Source: Bacteroidales bacterium (GTDB lineage: Bacteria > Bacteroidota > Bacteroidia > Bacteroidales > P3). From it: DNA of 12,810 nt. The position numbers were made by a program, and so were the translations under genes. The stretch spans positions 1-12,810 of the forward strand of contig JAEEIS010000008.1 of assembly GCA_016281475.1 (NCBI GenBank), in the 5' to 3' direction. The notes under the pieces are model-generated. The model ran no database searches and was not told the DNA's origin. It worked only from the letters and a program-made list of their open reading frames with translations. Below, piece after piece: positions 1 to 6,764 of the stretch (position 1 is its first letter; each line of letters opens with the position of its first letter).

Positions 1-1017
1 ATGATAGCATTCCTGACTAATCCGGCATTGGCAAACGACTATTGGCAGGCCCGCAAGGTAATGGAGTGGTTTGCACTCGACAGCTATCTCTCACTAAGTA
101 CGCGTATTAGCTTTGAGGATAGCAAACCCTATAAGGTGAAGGATGAATATGACAATATCAGGGTATACCACTCAATGCTGTCCCACACTTTTTTCGACCG
201 CCAGAATCTGTTGGCTCTGACATCAGCCGAATGGCTTTCGGCAGCAACTGGTCACAAGATGGACGTAGATGGGACGCTAAAACAGAGTCGTGCCTACAGC
301 ATCGTATCCTACAACGAAGAAACAGTGTTGTTACGCGACATACATAACGAAAAAGAAATAAAAGTGCAAATTGACTCGTTCGACCCGCGTTGGCTGAAAC
401 AATACCTGCCAAAGGCAAAAATCGTCACATGCTGTATAGTAGGCTTCAATGGCAAGAACTATCATTTCGGGACAATGTTCACAAATCCTGGTGAAGAGTA
501 TCTTGAGAAGTACAAAGAAACCATAGCTAATGAAGAGCGGCAACAGGATAACATTAAATACACTGCCGAACTCTTTTTAAAAGCCTCTGAAGGCAAGCCG
601 ATAGTATTTGTTAAGGGCATTGATGAGTTTATGGATTTCCATATTAATAAAATGGGTTCTAAGGTCTCAGATGAATTCCGAAAGGCAATGGAACAGCACC
701 TTTTTCAAAATGCTGAGAGCGGGATGGCAGCCTTCATGTCTGATTCAGAGGCCGGATTGCTCACCATTACACTAGCCATTCCTGCTATCAAGGCATCTTA
801 TAACCCATACTATGACCAAGAATACGCCCAAAAGAATGCACTGAACCTAATTGTCAGTCCCGATGCCATGGACTATTCTGCACTATGCACGTTACTTGAC
901 AACAACTATCTACCCGATGCTGCCCTCAATAGCCTGAAAGGCTATGAACACGGACGTGAATTGGTGCAACAGAATAGCCAATTCATGGCGGACTATTACT
1001 TCTCTCAGCATAGATAG
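1..1017 (+). CDS. Uncharacterised protein, possibly 5'-truncated by the window edge
   Basis: An open frame of 338 residues begins with the ATG at base 1 and ends in TAG. Because the frame is open at the edge, the true start may lie further left. I do not recognise the family. There is no signal peptide, no obvious transmembrane segment and no catalytic motif I can name. The protein looks soluble and mixed alpha/beta, rich in Tyr, Phe and Asn. A charged stretch at about residues 165-185 (EEYLEKYKETIANEERQQD) is probably helical. Its base composition is visibly more AT-rich than the next genes, suggesting a different origin or weaker codon selection. The next gene starts 39 bases downstream on the same strand. 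That it is a real gene is likely from its length and protein-like composition; the function is unknown. Confidence 0.7.
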   Translation: MIAFLTNPALANDYWQARKVMEWFALDSYLSLSTRISFEDSKPYKVKDEYDNIRVYHSMLSHTFFDRQNLLALTSAEWLSAATGHKMDVDGTLKQSRAYSIVSYNEETVLLRDIHNEKEIKVQIDSFDPRWLKQYLPKAKIVTCCIVGFNGKNYHFGTMFTNPGEEYLEKYKETIANEERQQDNIKYTAELFLKASEGKPIVFVKGIDEFMDFHINKMGSKVSDEFRKAMEQHLFQNAESGMAAFMSDSEAGLLTITLAIPAIKASYNPYYDQEYAQKNALNLIVSPDAMDYSALCTLLDNNYLPDAALNSLKGYEHGRELVQQNSQFMADYYFSQHR

Positions 1018-1056
1018 AGTACACAATAAAAATGCCCGACAAGCGTTATCCACGTA

Positions 1057-2619
1057 ATGAAACTGAAATTTGTATATATTATCCTCTTGATGCTGGTTTT
1101 GGCTCCCGTGGCTAAGGCGCAGTATACCGTTGACAACAAAAAGGCTGTTAGCGAGTTTGAGAAAGGACAGCAGTTGCTGTCAAGCAATCCCGCTAAGGCT
1201 TTTGTCCATTTTGAGAAAGCACTGAAGGCGGAGCCTTCGTTTGCCGAGGTGCGGCTGACGATGGCGGCGTGGTATATGGACCACGATAGTCTGGGTCTGG
1301 CCGAGGAGCAGCTGCGGGCGTTCCTCCGCTACGACAAAGGCAAGCATAAGAAGTGGGGTGCTTCGGCTGAATATGACCTCGAGTGCATCTCTTTCCGTCG
1401 TCAGGCAATGGCAAACCCCGTGCCGTTCACTCCCGAGAATATGGGTGCCAACATCAACAGCCCTGACGATGAGTATCTGCCTACCCTCACCGCCGACGGG
1501 AAAATGTTGATATTTGCCCGATATAATCGTCCCGCTATGACGGAGGACTTCTATGCGAGCCGACTGAAAGATGGTAAGTGGACCAAGGCAGTGCGCATGG
1601 CGGAGCCGCTGAACAGCGACGAGAACGAGGGAGCGGGATGTATCTCGCAGGACGGACGCATTCTTTATTTCACCGCATGTGGACGAAAGGATGGTGCCGG
1701 ACGTTGCGACCTTTATGTCTCCTACCGCAAGGCAGGGGGCTGGAGCCGTCCGCAGAACCTAGGCCCGGCCATCAACACCAGCGGGTGGGAGTCGCAACCC
1801 TGCCTTTCTATCGACGGTCAGACTCTCTATTTCGTCAGCGACCGCAGCGGAGGCTACGGCGGCATGGACATCTGGCGTAGCACCTTGGTGGAAGGACGAT
1901 GGAGCAAGCCCGTGAATATGGGAGCCACCATCAACACCAGCGGCGATGAGAAGAGCCCCTTTGTGTCGTTCGACGACCAGAGACTCTATTTCTCCTCCAA
2001 CGGACGTGTGGGCATGGGAGGGCTCGACCTCTTTGTAAGCCGCCGCACAGGCGACACTACGTGGAGCGAGCCAGAGAACTTGGGCTACCCCATCAACACC
2101 CGTGGCGACGAGAGTTCGCTCATCGTTTCGCCCGACGGCAGCACCGCCATCTACGCTAGTGACGGCAGTCAAGGAGGACTAGACCTCTACACCTTTGCCC
2201 TACCTGAAGCCGCCCGCCCCGAGCCGATTGAGTATAAAGAGGAAATCACCGAGGTGGCACCCGAACTGAAGGTGGGCGAGAGCATCACGCTGAAGAACGT
2301 CTTCTTCCAGACAGGCAAATACACCCTACTCGACATCTCCATCGTGGAACTCGACAAAGTGGTGGAGATGATGCAGAGCCATCCCAGCTTGCGCATCGAA
2401 CTAGGCGGTCATACCGACAACGTGGGCAATGAGGCCTCGAACCAGAAACTCTCGGAGCAGAGAGCCAAGGCAGTATACGACTACTTGGTGGCACATGGCG
2501 TGGTAGCCGACCGCCTCAGCTACAAAGGCTATGGCCAGACCCAGCCCGTGGCGGACAACAGCACCCCCGAAGGCCGCCGCCAAAACCGCCGCACCGTCTT
2601 CACCATCCTAGAAAAATAA
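1057..2619 (+). CDS. Exported TPR-PD40-OmpA family envelope protein
   Basis: The 520-residue product has a Sec signal peptide (residues 1-21, cleavage likely after AKA, no lipobox Cys). Two TPR-like helical pairs follow at about 30-95. A WD40-like PD40 beta-propeller spans about 130-380, with five visible blade motifs of the type INTSGDE..P..S.DG..LYF.S (starting near 133, 185, 239, 291 and 345). An OmpA-type peptidoglycan-binding domain covers about 410-520. That domain keeps HTDN (452-455), LSEQRA (465-470) and YGQTQPVADN (492-501). Asp454 and Arg469 lie 15 residues apart, as in the diaminopimelate-binding pair of OmpA. The role inferred is a periplasmic scaffold tethering an outer-membrane assembly to peptidoglycan. 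The T9SS protein PorE has TPR-PD40-CRD-OmpA order; this one lacks the carboxypeptidase-regulatory (CRD) domain, so it is PorE-like rather than PorE. It may be cotranscribed with the sirtuin gene 49 bases downstream. Confidence 0.92.
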   Translation: MKLKFVYIILLMLVLAPVAKAQYTVDNKKAVSEFEKGQQLLSSNPAKAFVHFEKALKAEPSFAEVRLTMAAWYMDHDSLGLAEEQLRAFLRYDKGKHKKWGASAEYDLECISFRRQAMANPVPFTPENMGANINSPDDEYLPTLTADGKMLIFARYNRPAMTEDFYASRLKDGKWTKAVRMAEPLNSDENEGAGCISQDGRILYFTACGRKDGAGRCDLYVSYRKAGGWSRPQNLGPAINTSGWESQPCLSIDGQTLYFVSDRSGGYGGMDIWRSTLVEGRWSKPVNMGATINTSGDEKSPFVSFDDQRLYFSSNGRVGMGGLDLFVSRRTGDTTWSEPENLGYPINTRGDESSLIVSPDGSTAIYASDGSQGGLDLYTFALPEAARPEPIEYKEEITEVAPELKVGESITLKNVFFQTGKYTLLDISIVELDKVVEMMQSHPSLRIELGGHTDNVGNEASNQKLSEQRAKAVYDYLVAHGVVADRLSYKGYGQTQPVADNSTPEGRRQNRRTVFTILEK

Positions 2620-2621
2620 CC

Positions 2622-2652
2622 CTAGCAATACTAGTAATACTAGCAATACTAG
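2622..2652. repeat. 9-bp tandem repeat CTAG(C/T)AATA, 3.4 copies
   Basis: Directly after the stop of the PD40-OmpA gene the sequence reads CTAGCAATA, CTAGTAATA, CTAGCAATA, then CTAG. Each copy carries a CTAG palindrome and an in-frame-independent supply of TAG. It lies within the 49-base gap before the Sir2 gene and ends about 16 bases before that ATG. No function is evident; it may be one of the short intergenic tandem repeats common in Bacteroidales. Confidence 0.85.
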
Positions 2653-2668
2653 AAAAAAAAGAAATGAT

Positions 2669-3352
2669 ATGAAAAAGAAAGTAGTAGTCCTTACCGGTGC
2701 CGGCATCAGTGCCGAGAGCGGTATCAGCACCTTCCGCGACAGCGACGGACTGTGGGAGCAGTATCGTGTGGAGGATGTGGCAACCTACGATGCCTACCTC
2801 CGCAACCCTGAATTGGTACTCAATTTCTACAACGAGCGTCGTCGACAGCTGTTCCAGGTCAAACCCAACGAGGGTCACCGCCAGTTGGTGCGGCTAGAAG
2901 AAAAATATGATGTGCACATCATCACCCAGAACATCGATAACTTGCATGAGCAGGCAGGCTCAACTAACGTGCTGCATCTGCACGGCCTACTTACCCAGGC
3001 ACGTAGCGACCGCGACGACAACCTCATCGTTGACATCGGCGACCGCGACATCCACATCGGCGACAAAGCCCCCGACGGAGCCCAGCTGCGTCCCCACATC
3101 GTATGGTTTGGCGAGGCAGTGCCCAACATCGAACCTGCTGCCGAACTGTGCGAAAAGGCTGACTATTTCATCGTGGTGGGTACCTCAATGAATGTCTATC
3201 CTGCCGCAGGTCTTATCCACTATGTGCCACGCAGCACTCCATGTTACTTGGTCGACCCCAAGGCGGTACCAGTCTCCCGTCCTATCACCATCTTCCAAGA
3301 GAAGGCAGGCACGGGTGTCAAAAAGGTCGTCGACGAACTTCTCAATCTATAA
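2669..3352 (+). CDS. cobB: NAD-dependent protein deacylase, Sir2 family (class III, SIRT5/CobB-like)
   Basis: This 227-residue sirtuin is predicted to remove acyl groups from protein lysines using NAD+, releasing nicotinamide and O-acyl-ADP-ribose in the cytoplasm. Visible motifs are GAGISAESGI (10-19), FRD (22-24), TQNID (86-90), catalytic His105 in HLHG, RPHIVWFGE (141-149) and GTSMNVYPAAG (171-181). Tyr54 and Arg57 form the YxxR pair that in SIRT5 and E. coli CobB binds the carboxylate of succyl- or malonyl-lysine, so desuccinylase/demalonylase activity is inferred. The zinc-binding Cys tetrad normally between the catalytic His and RPHIVWFGE is absent: residues 106-140 contain no Cys, and the only cysteines in the protein are 161 and 192. 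The start is preceded by an A-rich leader rather than a Shine-Dalgarno; an ATG five bases upstream is followed at once by a stop. Confidence 0.93.
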   Translation: MKKKVVVLTGAGISAESGISTFRDSDGLWEQYRVEDVATYDAYLRNPELVLNFYNERRRQLFQVKPNEGHRQLVRLEEKYDVHIITQNIDNLHEQAGSTNVLHLHGLLTQARSDRDDNLIVDIGDRDIHIGDKAPDGAQLRPHIVWFGEAVPNIEPAAELCEKADYFIVVGTSMNVYPAAGLIHYVPRSTPCYLVDPKAVPVSRPITIFQEKAGTGVKKVVDELLNL

Positions 3353-3386
3353 AACAGAATAATCATTAAATAAAATCAAATATCAC

Positions 3387-4067
3387 ATGAAAAAAATCTT
3401 ATCCTTTCTGCTGCTCCTCAGCAGCGTTGCAGTACTCAACGTCCAAGCCCAAATCGGCTTTAAGTACAATGGTCACACCTATCAGAATGGCGACGAATTC
3501 GCCGTTGTCCTAGCACCCGATGCCGAACACTGCAACAGCGTCAGTTTCGTCAATCAGGGCTACTCTGTCCTACAGAACGTGACAGTCACGATGACTCCCA
3601 TCGAGATGGAAGGTATTGATATTTGGGGTCTCTGCGCCGGAGCCTACTGCAGACAGGACTCTGTCAGCGATGCCTTCAACATCCCACCCAGTGGCGAGTA
3701 TACCGAGTTCACCATGGACCTCACTATCGACGAAGTGCCGCAACCCTATAGCATCTATAAGATGAAGGTCTCCAACGACAATGTCGCCTGCAGCGTGACA
3801 ATCCGTTTCCAGGCTTATGCCGAAGGCATCAACGATGTGGCTTCCTCAACCCTCACCGCCTACCCCAATCCCGCTCAGGGCAATGTGAACATCAGCTACG
3901 ATGTCAACCAGCCTTCTACCCTTGCCATCTATGACATGCAGGGCCGCGTGGTACGCAACCTGTCGGTCAGTGGTAGTGGCAACGCCGTTGTCGACAACCT
4001 ACCTGCCGGCATCTATACCTACGGCATCGTGGGCAGTGGCAGTGTGCAAAAACTGATAGTAAAGTAA
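3387..4067 (+). CDS. Small secreted protein with T9SS type A C-terminal sorting domain
   Basis: The 226-residue product has a signal peptide (1-21, MKKILSFLLLL..VQA, then Gln). The middle portion (about 22-148) is a beta-rich domain of unknown function with four Cys (49, 83, 88, 135). A C-terminal T9SS sorting domain covers about 155-226, showing the hallmark LTAYPNPAQGNVNISY, then LAIYDMQGRVV, LPAGIYTY and a terminal QKLIVK. Proteins with this domain cross the outer membrane by the type IX system and are often anchored to surface glycolipid after the domain is cleaved. The cargo domain is not recognised; it is too short for a typical protease or glycosidase and has no catalytic motif. It lies 34 bases after the sirtuin gene on the same strand. 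Its stop codon is already inside the following inverted repeat. Confidence 0.9.
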   Translation: MKKILSFLLLLSSVAVLNVQAQIGFKYNGHTYQNGDEFAVVLAPDAEHCNSVSFVNQGYSVLQNVTVTMTPIEMEGIDIWGLCAGAYCRQDSVSDAFNIPPSGEYTEFTMDLTIDEVPQPYSIYKMKVSNDNVACSVTIRFQAYAEGINDVASSTLTAYPNPAQGNVNISYDVNQPSTLAIYDMQGRVVRNLSVSGSGNAVVDNLPAGIYTYGIVGSGSVQKLIVK

Positions 4068-4138
4068 AAACTAAAAAGTAAAAACTAAAAGGTGCTTGCC
4101 TGAAAATTTTAGTTTTTACTTTTTACCTTTTACTTTGG
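4059..4138 (+). terminator. Long AT-rich inverted repeat built from 7-bp units; probable terminator
   Basis: Bases 4059-4090 pair with 4107-4138 at 28 of 32 positions, with 19 consecutive pairs next to the 16-base loop (4091-4106). The left arm is itself four tandem heptamers of the form (G/C)TAAAAA (4064-4091), and the right arm is the complementary series. The arm starts before, and includes, the TAA stop of the T9SS gene (4065-4067) and ends six bases before the next ATG. It could stop transcription, slow it, or protect the 3' end. It resembles an intergenic repeat more than a classical GC-stem/U-tract terminator, so the role is inferred. Confidence 0.6.
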
Positions 4139-4144
4139 CATTCT

Positions 4145-4975
4145 ATGCGTCTCTACACCCTATGCCGATGTGACAAGCCTGTCTATCTGAAGAAAGGCTA
4201 TAAAACCGTATTTGATGTCCGACAGCATGAGGGGGAGATAGTCACGCTTCATTGCCCGCATTGCGGTACGAAATTGCACCGTCCCTATACCTCTTTCTGG
4301 TGCAAGACATGGGGGCCATGGCTCACCGTGGCCCTCATGTCTGCCGTCATATTGGTCTCTGTGACGTTGGTGGCTCTGTTGCGGCAGGCTGGGGCAAGCA
4401 CTGCTGCGGTGATATGGATACCCTTCGCCGCTATGGCCGTCTACGCCCTGCTCGCCAAGCGCGAGTCGGATGCTGTCGAACGCTACAACCATTCATGGGA
4501 GGAGGCTCCTTCACCGCGCCTCACCGCCGAAGCTGCTGCCGACTTCACCGACGTAGAGCTTGTCGACTGGTTCGATATTGCCGAGTACGGACAAATCACC
4601 AATGAGCATGAGCAGGTGGTCTTCTATGCCTCGTGGTTCAATTACGAAGAGGCTCCGCGCTATTTCGAGTGGTTTTATTACTATGAGGTGAACTACCACG
4701 ACACCCCCGACGACGGCACCCTGCTCTACAACAGCCTTGTCGCCGTCGGTGCTACCCGTCGTGCCGCCATTGCCAAAGAGGCCATTGAGATATGTCTACA
4801 GCATCGTGACGAGATATACCGCTGCGTACGCAGTGTTACCCATGATGGCTACCAACTGCTCCTCTCCCTCAACCTTTTCGACAAGCAGGACGATGCTATC
4901 GCAGAGGCAAACAGCACCGAACCCCTTCTCCCCCTAGTTGCACAATATATCCGCCAGCATATCGACCAATTGTAG
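4145..4975 (+). CDS. Membrane protein: zinc ribbon, two TM helices, DMP19/DUF4375-like C-terminal domain
   Basis: The 276-residue protein begins with a putative zinc-ribbon segment: C7RC9 and C37PHC40 fit two Cys-pair knuckles, with a further Cys at 53. Two hydrophobic helices follow at about 58-79 and 86-104. The cytosolic C-terminal domain (about 130-276) resembles the DMP19/DUF4375 family: ELVDWFDI at 138-145, a Tyr/Phe-rich stretch EAPRYFEWFYYYEVNYHD at 169-186, then LLYNSLVAVGATRRAAIAKEA at 193-213. DMP19 proteins in some bacteria act as DNA mimics, but this cannot be transferred to a membrane-tethered form. The gene starts just after a long inverted repeat, so it may be transcribed separately or by read-through. 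The DUF4375 match is from memory of the fold signature and is moderate; the zinc ribbon and TM helices are read directly. Confidence 0.75.
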   Translation: MRLYTLCRCDKPVYLKKGYKTVFDVRQHEGEIVTLHCPHCGTKLHRPYTSFWCKTWGPWLTVALMSAVILVSVTLVALLRQAGASTAAVIWIPFAAMAVYALLAKRESDAVERYNHSWEEAPSPRLTAEAAADFTDVELVDWFDIAEYGQITNEHEQVVFYASWFNYEEAPRYFEWFYYYEVNYHDTPDDGTLLYNSLVAVGATRRAAIAKEAIEICLQHRDEIYRCVRSVTHDGYQLLLSLNLFDKQDDAIAEANSTEPLLPLVAQYIRQHIDQL

Positions 4976-4990
4976 ACCACCTCTAAAAAT

Positions 4991-5140
4991 CGCCCTGAAA
5001 GGGCTAAAACATATCTAGCCCAATGGCAACGTTGCGTATAGCGAGAACAAAGAAGGCTCGCTTTCTTTGCCGAGCCAAAGCAACGTCACGAAGTAACGCC
5101 TTGGGTAAATCGACGAGTTACAATAACGCCCTGTAAGGGC
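4991..5140. repeat. Intergenic palindromic repeat element bounded by GCCCTGAAAGGGC / GCCCTGTAAGGGC
   Basis: The 203-base gap between the DUF4375-like and TPR genes starts with GCCCTGAAAGGGC (4992-5004) and contains GCCCTGTAAGGGC near its end (5128-5140), both with GCCCT/AGGGC arms. Between them are a perfect 10-bp palindrome GCAACGTTGC (5026-5035), a hairpin GGCTCG/CGAGCC (5055-5060 with 5071-5076), and GCCCAA (5018-5023) that can pair with TTGGGT (5101-5106). It resembles the GCCCTGWAAGGGC-containing dispersed intergenic repeats I remember from Bacteroidota genomes. No convincing ORF or promoter consensus was found in it. Confidence 0.6.
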
Positions 5141-5159
5141 AAAACCTTAAAAACGAATT

Positions 5160-5176
5160 TATAGGACTCACCTATA
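5160..5176. promoter_or_regulatory. Short inverted repeat directly before the TPR gene start
   Basis: TATAGG (5160-5165) and CCTATA (5171-5176) are perfect inverted copies separated by five bases and end two bases before the ATG at 5179. The position would let it act as a small operator or as an RNA hairpin hiding the start codon. A six-base repeat can arise by chance, so this is only a candidate. Confidence 0.3.
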
Positions 5177-5178
5177 GC

Positions 5179-6684
5179 ATGACAGAAGAATATATCGAAT
5201 TAGGCATAGAGCAGCTCGACAACGACGATGCCGAGCGTGCCCTGCATTATTTCCAAGCCGCCTACGACCTGCAGCCCGACAATGCCGAGGTGCTTTTCTA
5301 CCTCGGAATAACATACAGCCGCTTGGAAAGAAATGAGGAGGCAGCACATTTCTACAAGCTCTCGCTGCACTACGAACCCAACAATGCCGAAACTTGGCTG
5401 AACCTCGCCAACCGCTATGATGACTTGAGCCAGTACAACCAAGCGGAGGAGGCCTACCGCACCGCCTGCAATATCGAACCCGACAACGACGAGATCTATG
5501 TCGAATGGGGTATCTGCTACTACAACCAGGAACGCTACAACGAGGCATTGGCCTGTTTCGAACATGCCGTCCGCCTTAATGCCGACAATATTGATGCACT
5601 ATGGCAACAGGGCGATGCGTTGGTAAAACTGGGGCATTACGAGGAGGCGTTTGAAATTGCCGCCACACTTTGTAAGCGCGACCCCAGCAATTGGCGGGCA
5701 TGGTACAACAAGGCCTGGTGTCTCGAAAAGATGAACCGATACGAACAGGTCATCCCTGCGGCCAAAAAGGTAATCAAGCTATGCCCCGACAACGAGGATG
5801 GCTACGAACTGACGGGAAATGCCCTTTTAGAGACAGGCTATTTCAAAGAAGCTCTTGCTCAGTATGACCTGGCATTGAAATACTGTCCAACCTACTGGAG
5901 CGTATGGGCAAGCAAGGGCTATTGTCTCTTTCGCCTGTGTCGTTACGCCGAGGCACTGCCATGCTATGAGACTGCCACGAGCCATGTGTCCGACGACCCT
6001 GAGTGGTGGAACGGCCAAGGCTATGTGCTACACCAGTTGGAACGCGACGAAGAGGCTCTCGCATGTTACGAAAAAGCCTTGAGCCTCAACCCCGACTACA
6101 CCTTTGCCCTTAGCAATATGGCGGACATTTACCAAAGCCATAAAGCATACGGCAAGGCAGAACAACTATACATGAAGGTATACAACCTCGACCCCGACCA
6201 TCGTCATCACGAACTTTTTTCCGCCACATGGTGTATGTACTGCACGAAGCGATACAAGGAGATGTTTCCATACCTCCTAACCCTTCTGCCCTATGCCAAG
6301 GAGGACAACTTATCGGTTGCCTACCGCCTAGGGGTGGCATATAAGAATCTGCATCGGTACGGACAAGCCATCAAATATTACACCCTCGAACTAGATACCT
6401 TCCCCGACAATCCAGCAAACAGCGACTGTTGGCTCAACATCGCCATCTGCAAGGAGAAACTGAGGCACTACGACCAAGCAGAAACCGCATGGAAGAAGGC
6501 ATTGGAACTGTACGACGACCCCGACGACCAAGCCCTCTGTCTCTATGGTTTAGGTATGCTATGCGGCAAACAACAACGCTACACCGAGGCCGTCGAATAC
6601 TTCGACCGCTCACTAGCCCTCGACCCCGACTTCGACGACTGCCGTGAAGCCCGCAACCAAGCCCTTCAAAGAATTAATTTTTGA
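5179..6684 (+). CDS. Cytoplasmic tetratricopeptide-repeat protein (about 14 TPRs)
   Basis: The 501 residues are almost entirely tandem 34-residue TPRs. The phase can be followed from residue 2 in steps of 34 (2, 36, 70, 104, 138, 172, 206, 240, 274, 308), then four further, slightly irregular units reach about 484. Typical TPR positions are seen, e.g. ALHYFQAAYDLQPDNAEVLF (21-40), ALACYEKALSLNPDYTFALS (293-312) and AVEYFDRSLALDPDF (471-485). There is no signal peptide, TM helix or extra enzymatic domain, so it should be a cytoplasmic scaffold that binds partner proteins on the superhelix. The partner is unknown. It is isolated from its neighbours by an intergenic repeat upstream and by a kbl promoter downstream, so it is probably its own transcription unit. 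The ATG at 5179 is the first in frame after the inverted repeat and starts right at the first TPR helix. Confidence 0.9.
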   Translation: MTEEYIELGIEQLDNDDAERALHYFQAAYDLQPDNAEVLFYLGITYSRLERNEEAAHFYKLSLHYEPNNAETWLNLANRYDDLSQYNQAEEAYRTACNIEPDNDEIYVEWGICYYNQERYNEALACFEHAVRLNADNIDALWQQGDALVKLGHYEEAFEIAATLCKRDPSNWRAWYNKAWCLEKMNRYEQVIPAAKKVIKLCPDNEDGYELTGNALLETGYFKEALAQYDLALKYCPTYWSVWASKGYCLFRLCRYAEALPCYETATSHVSDDPEWWNGQGYVLHQLERDEEALACYEKALSLNPDYTFALSNMADIYQSHKAYGKAEQLYMKVYNLDPDHRHHELFSATWCMYCTKRYKEMFPYLLTLLPYAKEDNLSVAYRLGVAYKNLHRYGQAIKYYTLELDTFPDNPANSDCWLNIAICKEKLRHYDQAETAWKKALELYDDPDDQALCLYGLGMLCGKQQRYTEAVEYFDRSLALDPDFDDCREARNQALQRINF

Positions 6685-6700
6685 TTTTTAATTTTTAATT
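6677..6700. repeat. 7-bp tandem repeat ATTTTT(G/A), about 3.4 copies
   Basis: ATTTTTG, ATTTTTA, ATTTTTA and ATT follow each other without interruption and overlap the TGA stop (6682-6684) of the TPR gene. The period and composition match the heptamers in the inverted repeat at 4059-4138. The T-rich tract may help end transcription of the TPR gene. Confidence 0.7.
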
Positions 6701-6713
6701 CATGAAAAAAACG

Positions 6714-6721
6714 TAATTTTG
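6714..6721 (+). promoter_or_regulatory. Bacteroidota -7 promoter box for kbl
   Basis: TAATTTTG matches the Bacteroidota housekeeping sigma -7 consensus TAnnTTTG exactly. It lies 44 bases before the kbl ATG, giving an expected transcript start near 6727 and a 5' leader of about 35-40 bases. No clear TTTG -33 element is seen at the usual 19-21 base spacing; T-rich sequence occupies that place. Confidence 0.65.
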
Positions 6722-6764
6722 TAGTCTGATTATTATATAAAAATAAACATAAAATATTGTAATT

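Noticed and set aside
1759..2172. Minus-strand 137-codon frame inside the PD40-OmpA gene
   Set aside because: It is a shadow of the repetitive PD40 blades; the plus-strand protein has clear domain motifs.
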